Below are positions 8,725 to 16,645 of a DNA stretch of 64,000 bases, one piece after another. The DNA comes from Butyricicoccus pullicaecorum. Lineage in GTDB: Bacteria; Bacillota; Clostridia; Oscillospirales; Butyricicoccaceae. Every line of letters starts with the position of its first letter. Within the stretch, counting starts at the first letter, position 1. The notes under the pieces were generated by a model. The model did not search any database, had not been told where the DNA came from, and saw only the letters and a program-made list of their open reading frames with translations. The DNA is taken from NCBI GenBank assembly GCA_018366035.1, contig JAGZIW010000011.1, forward strand, positions 1 through 64,000, in the 5' to 3' direction. Position numbers and translations under genes: made by a program.

Positions 8725-9009
8725 TTATTCTCCATCTTCCTCATACATTTCTTCCACGCGCTCCATAACGATTGCAAAGATGCGATCCGCTTCTTCGTCA
8801 TCTTCAACGGAAACGAGAACTTCCTCGCCATCTTCTTCTACAACCTTCAGGATTACGACCTCAGCCTCCTCATCTACAGCAAGCTGCGCGGGAATGAATG
8901 CCATATACAGCTGTCCGTCTACTTCAACCGTATCGATATGCTCAAATTCAACTTCGTTGCCGTCCTCGTCTGTCAAGAGAACATAATTATTTGCCAGTTC
9001 TTCGCTCAT
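8725..9009 (-). CDS. DUF1292 family acidic protein (YrzB-like)
   Basis: This 94-residue, very acidic protein carries the DUF1292 pattern: a VLLTDEDGNEVEFEHIDTVE start, then YMAFIPA and VVILKVVEEDGEEVLVSVEDDEE segments. Members are widespread in Firmicutes, where the gene usually sits with the Holliday junction resolvase gene yqgF; here it stands alone. The molecular role of the family is not established. The ATG has GGAGG ten bases upstream. The probable 6S RNA starts about 30 bp downstream on the same strand. Confidence 0.85.
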   Translation of the reverse strand: MSEELANNYVLLTDEDGNEVEFEHIDTVEVDGQLYMAFIPAQLAVDEEAEVVILKVVEEDGEEVLVSVEDDEEADRIFAIVMERVEEMYEEDGE

Positions 9010-9073
9010 AAAGCATGAACCTCCATGTAGTAAAGTCTATGCCGCACGGCAGCTCTTGATTCCTGCTATCATC

Positions 9074-9102
9074 AGGATACTCGAAATTCAATAAATTTTC
9101 AA
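9074..9102 (-). promoter_or_regulatory. Promoter of the DUF1292 gene
   Basis: Minus strand: TTGAAA (9097-9102), 17-bp spacer, TATCCT (9074-9079). Confidence 0.55.
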
Positions 9103-9259
9103 TGGGTTTTCATGAAAAATTCATAAAATTTTTATTGAGATTTGAAGTCACAATGCTGTGTGCATCTCGGCTCAGGATAATACTTTACGCCTGAAAGCAC
9201 TCTCTTGTCAAGTAGAAGAAGCAGTTTTCTCATTTTTAATATTTTTTTGTTCAAAACGC

Positions 9260-9288
9260 TTGACAATACACTTGAATTGCCGTATACT
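9260..9288 (+). promoter_or_regulatory. Sigma-A promoter of infC-rpmI-rplT
   Basis: TTGACA (9260-9265), 17-bp spacer, TATACT (9283-9288). Transcription would start near 9295 and give a leader of about 200 nt. Confidence 0.9.
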
Positions 9289-9294
9289 AAACCA

Positions 9295-9497
9295 GCAACA
9301 ATAAAGCAAGATGTGTACTTTACCATCTTCACCCGCCGCTTTCCGCAAACGGGTCCACATCGTTTCTTTCCTGCTGCACAGTGCTGCTCTTTTTTGCGGT
9401 TTTGTGCTGCATCGCAGGTATGAAATTATGTTTTGGACAGCGGGGCTGTCTTTTTTTGTTAAATTTTTCTGTTTTTATTCTAGGAGGTGCGTTCGCT
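9295..9497 (+). promoter_or_regulatory. Leader of the infC operon with internal terminator (L20-type attenuator)
   Basis: The leader contains a terminator-like hairpin, GACAGC/GCTGTC (9436-9450), followed by seven T residues, only 30 bp before the infC ribosome binding site. In Bacillus subtilis L20 represses its own operon by stabilising such a leader terminator against an antiterminator. I infer the same control here from position and operon content; I did not derive the antiterminator pairing. Confidence 0.65.
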
Positions 9498-10016
9498 ATT
9501 AGCAGCATGGAACATCAGATCAATGAAGACATCCGAGACAAAGAAGTCCGCCTGATCGCCGACGACGGTGAGCAGCTCGGCATCGTTTCCGCACAGAAGG
9601 CCTTGGAGATCGCCATTGAAAAGGGTATGGATCTCGTCAAGATTGCGCCCCAAGCACAGCCACCAGTCTGCCGTATTATGGACTATGGCAAGTTCCGTTT
9701 TGAGCAGGCGAAGCGCGAAAAGGAAGCGCGTAAAAATCAGCGCGTTGTCGAAATCAAGGAAATTCGTCTGACCCCCGGCATTGATGTCAACGACTTAAAC
9801 GTCAAGGTTGGGCACGCACGTCGTTTCCTCAAGGGCGGCGACAAAGTCAAGGTTTCTGTTCGTTTCCGCGGACGTGAGGTTACCCATTCCTCCATCGGTC
9901 TGGAGCTGCTTCAGCGCTTTGCAGAACAGTGTACAGAGTTTGGCGTCATGGAAAAGCAGCCGAAGCTGGAGGGACGCCATATGCACATGTTCCTTTCCCC
10001 TAAGAAAGAGAAATAA
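9498..10016 (+). CDS. infC: Translation initiation factor IF-3
   Basis: This 172-residue protein has the IF-3 N domain (INEDIRDKEVRLI near residue 9) and C domain (KEIRLTPGIDVNDLNVKV; the GRHMHMFL end). It binds the 30S subunit and enforces start-codon selection. I place the start at ATT 9498-9500: AGGAGGTG (9482-9489) lies eight bases upstream, while the next ATG (9507) is 17 bases away and would clip the conserved start. The AUU start is a known device by which IF-3 represses its own translation, since IF-3 discriminates against non-standard starts. It is first of the infC-rpmI-rplT operon. Confidence 0.95.
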   Translation: MSSMEHQINEDIRDKEVRLIADDGEQLGIVSAQKALEIAIEKGMDLVKIAPQAQPPVCRIMDYGKFRFEQAKREKEARKNQRVVEIKEIRLTPGIDVNDLNVKVGHARRFLKGGDKVKVSVRFRGREVTHSSIGLELLQRFAEQCTEFGVMEKQPKLEGRHMHMFLSPKKEK

Positions 10017-10079
10017 AAAACCTTACAAGCTGCATCAGTTATTATTTTGGATGCGACACATAGAGAGGAGTAAACTAAA

Positions 10080-10277
10080 ATGCCTAAGATCAAAACGCAC
10101 AGCGGTGCAAAGAAGAGATTCAAGGTTTCCAAGAGCGGCAAGATTAAGCGTGCTCATGTTGGCCGCCGCCACATTCTGACCAAGAAGAATACCAAGCGCC
10201 TGCGTCACCTCCGCAAGGAAGGCTTTGCAGACAAGACAAACGTAGCAGAAGTAAAGCGCCTGCTACCTTACGCGTAA
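10080..10277 (+). CDS. rpmI: 50S ribosomal protein L35
   Basis: A 65-residue basic protein with the L35 signature: PKIKTHSGAKKRFKVSKSGK at the N-terminus and HILTKKNTKRLRHLRK in the middle. Length is typical. GAGAGGAG lies about ten bases before the ATG. It is co-transcribed with infC and rplT. Confidence 0.98.
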   Translation: MPKIKTHSGAKKRFKVSKSGKIKRAHVGRRHILTKKNTKRLRHLRKEGFADKTNVAEVKRLLPYA

Positions 10278-10314
10278 TTTCTTTTTACCAGAGATTTAAG
10301 GAGGCTAACATAAC

Positions 10315-10668
10315 ATGGCAAGAGTTAAGGGCGCGATGATGTCGCGCAAAAGAAGAAAGAAGATTCTGAAGCGTGCGAAGGGCTACTTCGGCGCAAAATC
10401 CACTCATTTTAGAACTGCCAATCAGGCGGTTATGAAGTCCCTCAAGTATGCTTATATTGGTCGTAAGCAGAAGAAGCGTGATTTCCGCCGTCTGTGGATC
10501 ACCCGTATTTCTGCGGCTTGCAAGGCTTGTGACATCAATTACAGCCGTTTCATGAACGGTCTGAAGAAGTCCGGTATTGAAATCAACCGCAAAATGCTGT
10601 CTGAGCTGGCAATCAATGACAATGCTGCATTCTGCGCACTTGTTGAGAAAGCAAAGGCTGCCCTTTAA
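10315..10668 (+). CDS. rplT: 50S ribosomal protein L20
   Basis: A 117-residue protein with the L20 pattern (ARVKGAMMSRKRRKKILKRA start, AKGYFGAKS, RDFRRLWITRI). It binds 23S rRNA early in 50S assembly and, in Bacillus, is the repressor acting on the infC leader. Length is typical. It is last of the operon, with a terminator 15 bp downstream. Confidence 0.98.
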   Translation: MARVKGAMMSRKRRKKILKRAKGYFGAKSTHFRTANQAVMKSLKYAYIGRKQKKRDFRRLWITRISAACKACDINYSRFMNGLKKSGIEINRKMLSELAINDNAAFCALVEKAKAAL

Positions 10669-10682
10669 TTCCAGCTTATCCA

Positions 10683-10711
10683 AAGAGGACACTATATGTG
10701 TCCTCTTTTTG
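10683..10711 (+). terminator. Terminator of infC-rpmI-rplT
   Basis: AGAGGACAC and GTGTCCTCT form a hairpin followed by a T run. Confidence 0.9.
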
Positions 10712-10738
10712 TTATCCTGCAGTTTCTATTCACAAATC

Positions 10739-10770
10739 AAAACAGCACCGCTTGCGCGATGCTGTTTTTC
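10739..10770 (-). terminator. Terminator of the YtrA-type ABC operon
   Basis: AAAACAGCA and TGCTGTTTT form a stem with A and T flanks, placed just after the stop of the leftward permease gene. It could also back up the rplT terminator. Confidence 0.75.
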
Positions 10771-10773
10771 GTC

Positions 10774-11562
10774 TTATTCCAGATTCAATTTATTTTTCAG
10801 AACATAATTTGTTATGAAATAAAATATTACACTTTGTACTGCTGAAATCGCAATGCCAATCCACATAAATCCATGTGCATTACCAACTCCCGAGATTGTG
10901 CCAAATATAAAATCGGTGATTCCCGGGGTATTTACCGTCACATTCATCATCACCGCACCAATAAAAGTGAGCACTGTATTGATTCCAATATACCATGCAA
11001 TCGACATTGCCACACGATGTTGATTTGATAGATGACCCAGCGCAATTGCCAAATAAATTTGACAGATGGACGCTGAAATATCTACCAACATTCCAATAAA
11101 TAGTTCAAGCAGGAATAATATGCTGTCACCATCTATATCAGCAAAAATTTCTCCCAGTTCGGCAAAGAAATTTGATCCGACAAATGTACCTGCCCCTAAA
11201 ATCAATACCGATGTAATCCCAACGATTCCAGATAAGATGCACATGAGACTTGCACCCAGCAGTTTTGAACATGTCAACTGCCATGTCGGTACCGGTAAGG
11301 TAAACATCAAATAGCCTTCCTGACCAAGCAAGCCCTTATAAAAGCGCTGTACAATGACGATAAGAGTCATCACAGCCACACCCACACACAAGGCGGTATA
11401 CAGCATGATCGCAGTGACCTGTGCCCAGCCATCTACGTTTATTTCATTAGATGTCCCCATCATAAAAGCATTGATTGCCGCAACAATCAATATCGCACCA
11501 TAAAGCGGCAGCAACCCTTTTGAGAGCGATTTCAGCTCATACTTCATCAATTTTCCAAACAT
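10774..11562 (-). CDS. ABC transporter permease (ABC-2 like)
   Basis: A 262-residue integral membrane protein with about six hydrophobic helices (for example near residues 18-36, 48-70, 95-125, 145-175, 185-205 and 235-255) and short loops. It starts as the ATPase gene ends, so the two form one exporter. The family and the GntR/YtrA regulator upstream resemble Bacillus ytr systems that respond to cell-envelope stress. The substrate cannot be told from sequence. Confidence 0.8.
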   Translation of the reverse strand: MFGKLMKYELKSLSKGLLPLYGAILIVAAINAFMMGTSNEINVDGWAQVTAIMLYTALCVGVAVMTLIVIVQRFYKGLLGQEGYLMFTLPVPTWQLTCSKLLGASLMCILSGIVGITSVLILGAGTFVGSNFFAELGEIFADIDGDSILFLLELFIGMLVDISASICQIYLAIALGHLSNQHRVAMSIAWYIGINTVLTFIGAVMMNVTVNTPGITDFIFGTISGVGNAHGFMWIGIAISAVQSVIFYFITNYVLKNKLNLE

Positions 11563-12332
11563 TAAAAATCTCCCCCTTGATAAGGTACTGCACGGAACAC
11601 TTCGCGGAACAGCTGATCGACAGACTTTCCTTCTGTTTCGCGGATATGATCGACCGTATCATGCCTTGCAATCTGCCCATTTTGGAGAAACACAACCTCA
11701 TCGAGCACACGTTCAATATCTGAAATCAGATGGGTAGAGATCATGACGGTACCATTTTCATTATAGTTTGTCAAAATCGTATCCAAAATAAAGTCACGCG
11801 CTGCCGGATCAACACCAGCAATTGGTTCATCGAGTAAATACAGCTGTGCCTTTCGGCTCATCACAAGTACCAGCTGCACCTTTTCCTTTGTGCCTTTGGA
11901 CATCGTCTTGATCCGTTCAAGTGGACGGATATTCAGTGCAGAAAACATTTCCGCAGCCTTTTTCCGGTCAAAATCGGCATAGAAATCGCTGAATAAATCC
12001 ATAAGGTCTACGGTTTTCATCCAATCTGCGAAGTACATGCGATCCGGCAGATAACTGATGATTGACTTTGTCTCTACACCGGGCGCATATCCATCAACAA
12101 GCAGAATTCCTTCATTCGGTCGCAGCAGCCCATTCAAGAGCTTGATAAAGGTTGTCTTGCCGGAACCATTCGGTCCCAAAAGACCAACAATTTTTCCACG
12201 CCCAATGTTGAGGTCAATGTGATCCAGCGCACGCTTTGCCCCATAAGACTTGCTGAGTCCCTGTACACGAATCAGCATATCATCTTGTTTTTTCTCTGTT
12301 GCCATAAAATCATTTCGGATTTCTTCCATCAT
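11562..12332 (-). CDS. ABC transporter ATP-binding protein (YtrB-like)
   Basis: A 256-residue ATPase with Walker A GPNGSGKT (residues 53-60), a non-canonical signature loop MSKGTKEKVQL in place of LSGGQ, Walker B LYLLDEP (about 160-167), and the H-loop ISTHL. The divergent signature is common in YtrB/CcmA-type exporters. The ATG overlaps the stop of the GntR gene by four bases and has GGGGGA six bases upstream. It works with the permease directly downstream. Confidence 0.9.
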   Translation of the reverse strand: MMEEIRNDFMATEKKQDDMLIRVQGLSKSYGAKRALDHIDLNIGRGKIVGLLGPNGSGKTTFIKLLNGLLRPNEGILLVDGYAPGVETKSIISYLPDRMYFADWMKTVDLMDLFSDFYADFDRKKAAEMFSALNIRPLERIKTMSKGTKEKVQLVLVMSRKAQLYLLDEPIAGVDPAARDFILDTILTNYNENGTVMISTHLISDIERVLDEVVFLQNGQIARHDTVDHIRETEGKSVDQLFREVFRAVPYQGGDF

Positions 12333-12703
12333 TGATTCCCCCTTTTACGGTTTCTCAGCATTTCAGCCGCCTCCAGCTCTGTATAACCGATTGTTGCCAT
12401 TCCTGTTACGTAGAGCTCCATCTTCTCCTCCGCCAGACAGCGCCGCACATTGTCCACTGAGTCTGCATCTTCAGTCACTGTGCGTCCTGCTGTACGGTTC
12501 GTTGTGACCAGTCCGTCCTGTTCCAGCTGTGCCAATGCACGCTGCATGGTGTTGGGATTGACTTTTGCTTCCGCAGCAAGTTCACGGACCGATGGCATTC
12601 GTGCCCCCAATGGATAAATGCCGGATACAATGCGTTGCGTCAACTGCTCGGTCAGCTGCGTCCAGATTGGACGGTCATCTGTCAGTTTCCATTGCATGAT
12701 CAA
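12329..12703 (-). CDS. GntR family regulator, YtrA subfamily
   Basis: A 124-residue protein with an N-terminal winged helix (IWTQLTEQLTQRIVSGIYPLG; MPSVRELAAEAKVNPNTMQRA) and only a short C-terminal dimerisation part, as in the YtrA subfamily. It is first in an operon with the ABC transporter, and a perfect palindrome overlaps its own promoter, so it most likely represses this operon until an inducer, often a cell-wall antibiotic in this family, is sensed. Confidence 0.9.
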   Translation of the reverse strand: MIMQWKLTDDRPIWTQLTEQLTQRIVSGIYPLGARMPSVRELAAEAKVNPNTMQRALAQLEQDGLVTTNRTAGRTVTEDADSVDNVRRCLAEEKMELYVTGMATIGYTELEAAEMLRNRKRGNQ

Positions 12704-12727
12704 CCTCTCCTCCAGTCATTGTATTTA

Positions 12728-12747
12728 TGTATTATTAACTTAATACA
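12728..12747 (-). promoter_or_regulatory. Probable operator for the YtrA-type regulator
   Basis: TGTATTA and TAATACA form a perfect 7-bp inverted repeat with a 6-bp spacer, directly next to the -10 box and covering the transcription start. Binding here would block the promoter. Confidence 0.75.
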
Positions 12748-12776
12748 ATTATACATTTGCCTTTATATTTTGTCAA
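12748..12776 (-). promoter_or_regulatory. Consensus sigma-A promoter of the ABC operon
   Basis: Minus strand: TTGACA (12771-12776), 17-bp spacer, TATAAT (12748-12753). A perfect consensus promoter that is probably held off by the adjacent operator. Confidence 0.9.
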
Positions 12777-12928
12777 GCATTTTTTTTTGAAAAATAAGGT
12801 ATCTTGCTTTGGAGCCCAATTCTACGGCTATATAGTGTTTTCATGAGAAAGATGATATAATAAAAATCGTTACATCTCAAAATCACACAAAGAATATGAA
12901 TAAATGTCAATAAAGGAGGGTGTTTATC

Positions 12929-13666
12929 ATGCAAAAAGATAACCTCATACTTCGCAAGCTATATGAAGATGTAAAACTTTCTGCTATGGAACGTGAAGTG
13001 TTAGATTACATCATCAACAATTTAGATGAGGCCATGCAGATTGGGGTACGCGGCGTTGCGCAAAAGCGATATACATCTTCTACCACTGTCATTCGTCTGT
13101 CCAAAAAATTAAATTATGACGGTTTTCGGGAGATGATTTATTCATTCAAAAATATACTTTCTCCACCGGCAGCACATTGTCCAGATGAACTGCACGATAA
13201 AATTCACTTCTACCCTGACACAGATAAACTGAACCAATTTTTTGATGTATTAGACCGTAAAGGATTTATCTGCATCAATGGGCAAGGATATTCTCGCTTG
13301 ATTGGTGAGTATTTGGCAAATAAACTCATCAGCAGTGCCTGTACTGCAATTTTACAAGATAGTTTAGAAGCAGAAACTATTATCCGAAATTTTAAGCACA
13401 AACTTGATGCAATGATTATCATATCAAAATCCGGCAACAATCTTTTTGCGCTTGCGGCTGCCAAGCAATGCCAAGAAGCCAAAATCCCAACAATCCTATT
13501 CACCGGAAATCCAAATTGTGAATTGAAAAAAAATTGTGACACTGTATTCATCATAAAGGATAATCACCCGTTTGATATTGAAAATGTACAGTCAAACTAT
13601 TTCTTTGGTTACTGTATTTTGACATTTGAAGAACTTTTTGATCTCTATTATAATCGTTTCAAATAA
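12929..13666 (+). CDS. MurR/RpiR family sugar-phosphate regulator
   Basis: About 245 residues: an N-terminal HTH of the RpiR type (LSAMEREVLDYIINNL; YTSSTTVIRLSKKLNYDGF) and a C-terminal SIS domain (GFICINGQGYSRLIGEYLANK; AMIIISKSGNN) that binds phosphosugars. The ATG at 12929 follows AGGAGGG by eight bases; a GTG three codons earlier overlaps that site. The gene is convergent with the PTS/GH4 genes and is the obvious candidate to regulate them. A TATAAT at 12856-12861 may be its -10 box, but the -35 is poor. Confidence 0.88.
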   Translation: MQKDNLILRKLYEDVKLSAMEREVLDYIINNLDEAMQIGVRGVAQKRYTSSTTVIRLSKKLNYDGFREMIYSFKNILSPPAAHCPDELHDKIHFYPDTDKLNQFFDVLDRKGFICINGQGYSRLIGEYLANKLISSACTAILQDSLEAETIIRNFKHKLDAMIIISKSGNNLFALAAAKQCQEAKIPTILFTGNPNCELKKNCDTVFIIKDNHPFDIENVQSNYFFGYCILTFEELFDLYYNRFK

Positions 13667-13722
13667 GGCACCACTTGTTTTATACGCACATTCTAACGGG
13701 ATACTTCCAAGTCTGTAACAGC

Positions 13723-13755
13723 AAAAAATCCGAGGTTTCTACCCTCGGATTTTTT
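13723..13755. terminator. Bidirectional terminator between rpiR-type and GH4 genes
   Basis: AAAAAATCCGAGG and CCTCGGATTTTTT form a perfect stem with a seven-base loop; it can serve both converging genes. Confidence 0.85.
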
Positions 13756-13860
13756 GATTTGTACTGTATTTCTCTGTCTGCTAAACACAAACCAACTGAC
13801 AGAATCAGTTTTAATCACATTTCATTTTTTCAACCGCTTTATACAGCTGTAATCCATCTT

Positions 13861-15189
13861 TTACTTCAACTCATTCCAATAGCCCCTATTTGCCTCAATC
13901 AATTCGTCTAAAATCGCTTTGCCGACTGCATAGGAGGGGACTGTACGATTGAGTAAGATTGCCTGCAACGCCGTTTGATAAGAGCCTGTCAATGCCGCTT
14001 CCACAGCCAGCTTTTCATATCCTTTCTGCGCCTCCATCAAGGATTTGTGAAATTGCGGAATGTAACCTACCGCAACCGGCTCGATTCCATCTGCACCTAC
14101 ATAACAAGGGACCTCTACCACAGCATCATGGTTAAAGTTTCCGATTGCTCCACGGTTCATTGTATTGATCACAAAGCGTTCATGTGTATTATTGATAATT
14201 GCATTTGCAATATTGACAATGTAGTTTCCATGCACACCTGTGCAAAGTGTACTATTCTTTGTCGTTCCGTCCGCAATACAGCGTTCACAATCGTCAAAAA
14301 CAACCTTTTCACGCACATCTAGAACATAATTTGCGCGGGTATAGTGAACGTCCATCTGCGCGACAATTTCATTGTGGAAATAGTAATAAGACATATAAAC
14401 CAACGGAAAGAACTGCGGATATGCTGCAAATCCTTCTATTGCATGCTGATACATCTCTGACCAATAATTATCATGCTTATTTTCTGCTTCAGAATTTACC
14501 AGCTTGATATCTTGCCCAGCAAGGACACGTTCACGCAGTACAGGCAATAGATCCTGCCCATTTTTATCATAGATATTGGTGAACCAGCCAAAATGATTGA
14601 GTCCAAAATACTTAAACGTCAATTCCTCATGCGGAATTTTCAAGAAGTCTGCAATTGTTTCTTCCTGAGAAATCGGCATATCGCAGATACATAGTGCCTT
14701 CGCATCGGGATATGTCCGATAAATCGCCTCTGAAATCATCGCCTCTGGATTGCTGTAATTTAGAATCCATGCATCTGGACACAATTCCTGTGCCTTTCCA
14801 ACAATATCCAAGATTGCTGGAATACAGCGCAATGCGAACGAAAAGCCACCCAATCCACAAGTTTCCTGTCCTAACAAACCATGCCGCAATGGAATTTTTT
14901 CATCTTTTTCTCGCTGCTGGTTGCAGCCCGGGCGAATCTGCACAAACAGGAAATTGGCATTTTGAAACGCTTCTTCTATATTGGTGGTATAAGATACTTG
15001 CACCTCACCATCATGCTCTCTTGCATATAACTGACAGAATTTTCCCGTTCTTGCTGCGCGATCTGCATCGATATCATAAAGTGAAATTTCATTCAGCTTC
15101 AGATCTTCTTTTCGTGCAAGTAAAACCGCTACAATTGCCGGAGTGTAGGACGAACCTGATCCAACAATCACAAATTTATTCTTCCTCAT
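13861..15189 (-). CDS. Family 4 glycoside hydrolase, 6-phospho-alpha-glucosidase type
   Basis: A 442-residue NAD- and Mn-dependent GH4 enzyme that splits a phosphorylated disaccharide after PTS uptake. The dinucleotide-binding motif GSGSSYTP is at residues 10-17, NYSNPEA at 144-150, the metal ligand motif CDMP at 169-172 and the second ligand in LNHFGW (H199). The active-site motif CDMP has been reported for 6-phospho-alpha-glucosidases such as GlvA/MalH, whereas 6-phospho-beta-glucosidases have CNVP, so I favour alpha specificity. It is the last gene of a leftward operon after the EIICB and ChbG-type genes, 25 bp behind EIICB. The beta/chitobiose alternative is suggested only by the deacetylase neighbour. 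Confidence 0.85.
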   Translation of the reverse strand: MRKNKFVIVGSGSSYTPAIVAVLLARKEDLKLNEISLYDIDADRAARTGKFCQLYAREHDGEVQVSYTTNIEEAFQNANFLFVQIRPGCNQQREKDEKIPLRHGLLGQETCGLGGFSFALRCIPAILDIVGKAQELCPDAWILNYSNPEAMISEAIYRTYPDAKALCICDMPISQEETIADFLKIPHEELTFKYFGLNHFGWFTNIYDKNGQDLLPVLRERVLAGQDIKLVNSEAENKHDNYWSEMYQHAIEGFAAYPQFFPLVYMSYYYFHNEIVAQMDVHYTRANYVLDVREKVVFDDCERCIADGTTKNSTLCTGVHGNYIVNIANAIINNTHERFVINTMNRGAIGNFNHDAVVEVPCYVGADGIEPVAVGYIPQFHKSLMEAQKGYEKLAVEAALTGSYQTALQAILLNRTVPSYAVGKAILDELIEANRGYWNELK

Positions 15190-15214
15190 ATGGAGCCTCC
15201 CAAAATCAATACTA

Positions 15215-16633
15215 TCATATAATCTGGTTTATCTCATTCATAATATAACGCACTTCTGAACCAATAATAATCTGGATACTGGTGTCCGATAGCTTTACGA
15301 TACCGCGTACACCCATCTGCTTGATCTTTTCCAAATTTAGAAGCGAAGGATTCTTCACCTCAACACGCAGCCGAGTCATGCAATTTCCTATCGTTTCAAT
15401 ATTAGATGCTCCGCCCAGATTTTCAAGAATCTTCTTTGCCATATAAGCATAATTCTTGTTTGACAAAGTTGCGTTTTTTTCTTCTTCTGTCACTTCTTCT
15501 GTATCCACAAAATCATCTTCTCGCCCTAATGTCTTAATGTTATATTTTGTAATCAGAAAACGGAAAGTTATAAAATACAATACAAAAAATACAATCCCTA
15601 CTGGGATAATCCAAATTACATTGCTGCCAAGTCCCCAATTGAGTGTGAGATCAATGATATTGCCTCCGGAAGAAAATCCAATACGAATACCCAAAAGGTA
15701 ACAAACGGCACCGGCAAGACCCGTATAAAATGCATGTACAACGTACAACTGCGGTGCAACAAACATAAAGGAGAACTCAAGTGGCTCTGTGATTCCTGTA
15801 ATAAATGATGTAATTGCAGCTGAGCTCATAAGACCCTTTACTTCATTCTTACGTTTCTTTGCACATTGATACATCGCCAGCGCCGCTCCCGGCAACCCGA
15901 ACATCATGACTACAAAGAACATGGACAGGAAAAGACCCGCAGATGGATCACCTGCCAGAAAGCGTGTCATTTCACCCGTTACCACATCTCCAGACGGTGT
16001 TGTGTAGGAACCAAGGTTAAAATAGATATAGGAGTTAAATACATGGTGCAAGCCAACTGGAATCAATAGACGATTCAGGAATCCGAAAATAAATACGCCT
16101 ATCGCACCAAGGCTTGCAATACCCACAGCAAATACGTCCAGAGCATTTTGAATCGATGGCCAAATAAAGCTCAGCAGATAACCAAGCGCAACCGTTAAAA
16201 CCGGTGCAAGCGTAATAACAAACTTCTCTCCTGTAAAAAAATCAAAAATTTTAGGGGTTTTCCATTCTTTGCTCTGATTGAAAATCCACGCAGTAAAGCA
16301 TCCCACAATGATACCCGCAAAAATACCCATATTAATGGATTCATCTAGAGAGAGTAGTGTAGATTTTAAGACCAAAATAGATAGAAAGCTGGCAACAATT
16401 GGTGAAATTTTATCCTTTGCCTTGGCAAATGCAACGACTGCGCCAAATGCAAATAAAATATCCATATTGCCAAATACAATATCTCCGGCAGCCTTCAGCA
16501 GCGGAAGATTGAGCATATCCGGTGATGCGATACGGGACAAAATGCCTGCGATCGGCATTGCTGTAACCGGAACCAGCATAGACCGCCCCAGCTGTGCTAA
16601 CTTCTTATTGAACTTGTTAAATATACTTTTCAT
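15215..16633 (-). CDS. PTS transporter subunit EIICB, glucose/maltose/GlcNAc family
   Basis: A 472-residue protein: an EIIC membrane domain (about residues 1-380, roughly ten helices, with GHLxxG-like VGLHHVFN and GITEPLEFSFMFV motifs) and a C-terminal EIIB domain (about 395-472) with phospho-cysteine C418 in IGNCMTRLR. It lacks an EIIA domain, so phosphate must come from a separate EIIA of the Glc type. The sugar is phosphorylated as it enters and handed to the GH4 enzyme encoded downstream. The exact substrate is not readable. Confidence 0.9.
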   Translation of the reverse strand: MKSIFNKFNKKLAQLGRSMLVPVTAMPIAGILSRIASPDMLNLPLLKAAGDIVFGNMDILFAFGAVVAFAKAKDKISPIVASFLSILVLKSTLLSLDESINMGIFAGIIVGCFTAWIFNQSKEWKTPKIFDFFTGEKFVITLAPVLTVALGYLLSFIWPSIQNALDVFAVGIASLGAIGVFIFGFLNRLLIPVGLHHVFNSYIYFNLGSYTTPSGDVVTGEMTRFLAGDPSAGLFLSMFFVVMMFGLPGAALAMYQCAKKRKNEVKGLMSSAAITSFITGITEPLEFSFMFVAPQLYVVHAFYTGLAGAVCYLLGIRIGFSSGGNIIDLTLNWGLGSNVIWIIPVGIVFFVLYFITFRFLITKYNIKTLGREDDFVDTEEVTEEEKNATLSNKNYAYMAKKILENLGGASNIETIGNCMTRLRVEVKNPSLLNLEKIKQMGVRGIVKLSDTSIQIIIGSEVRYIMNEINQII

Positions 16634-16645
16634 GTCCCATTCTCC

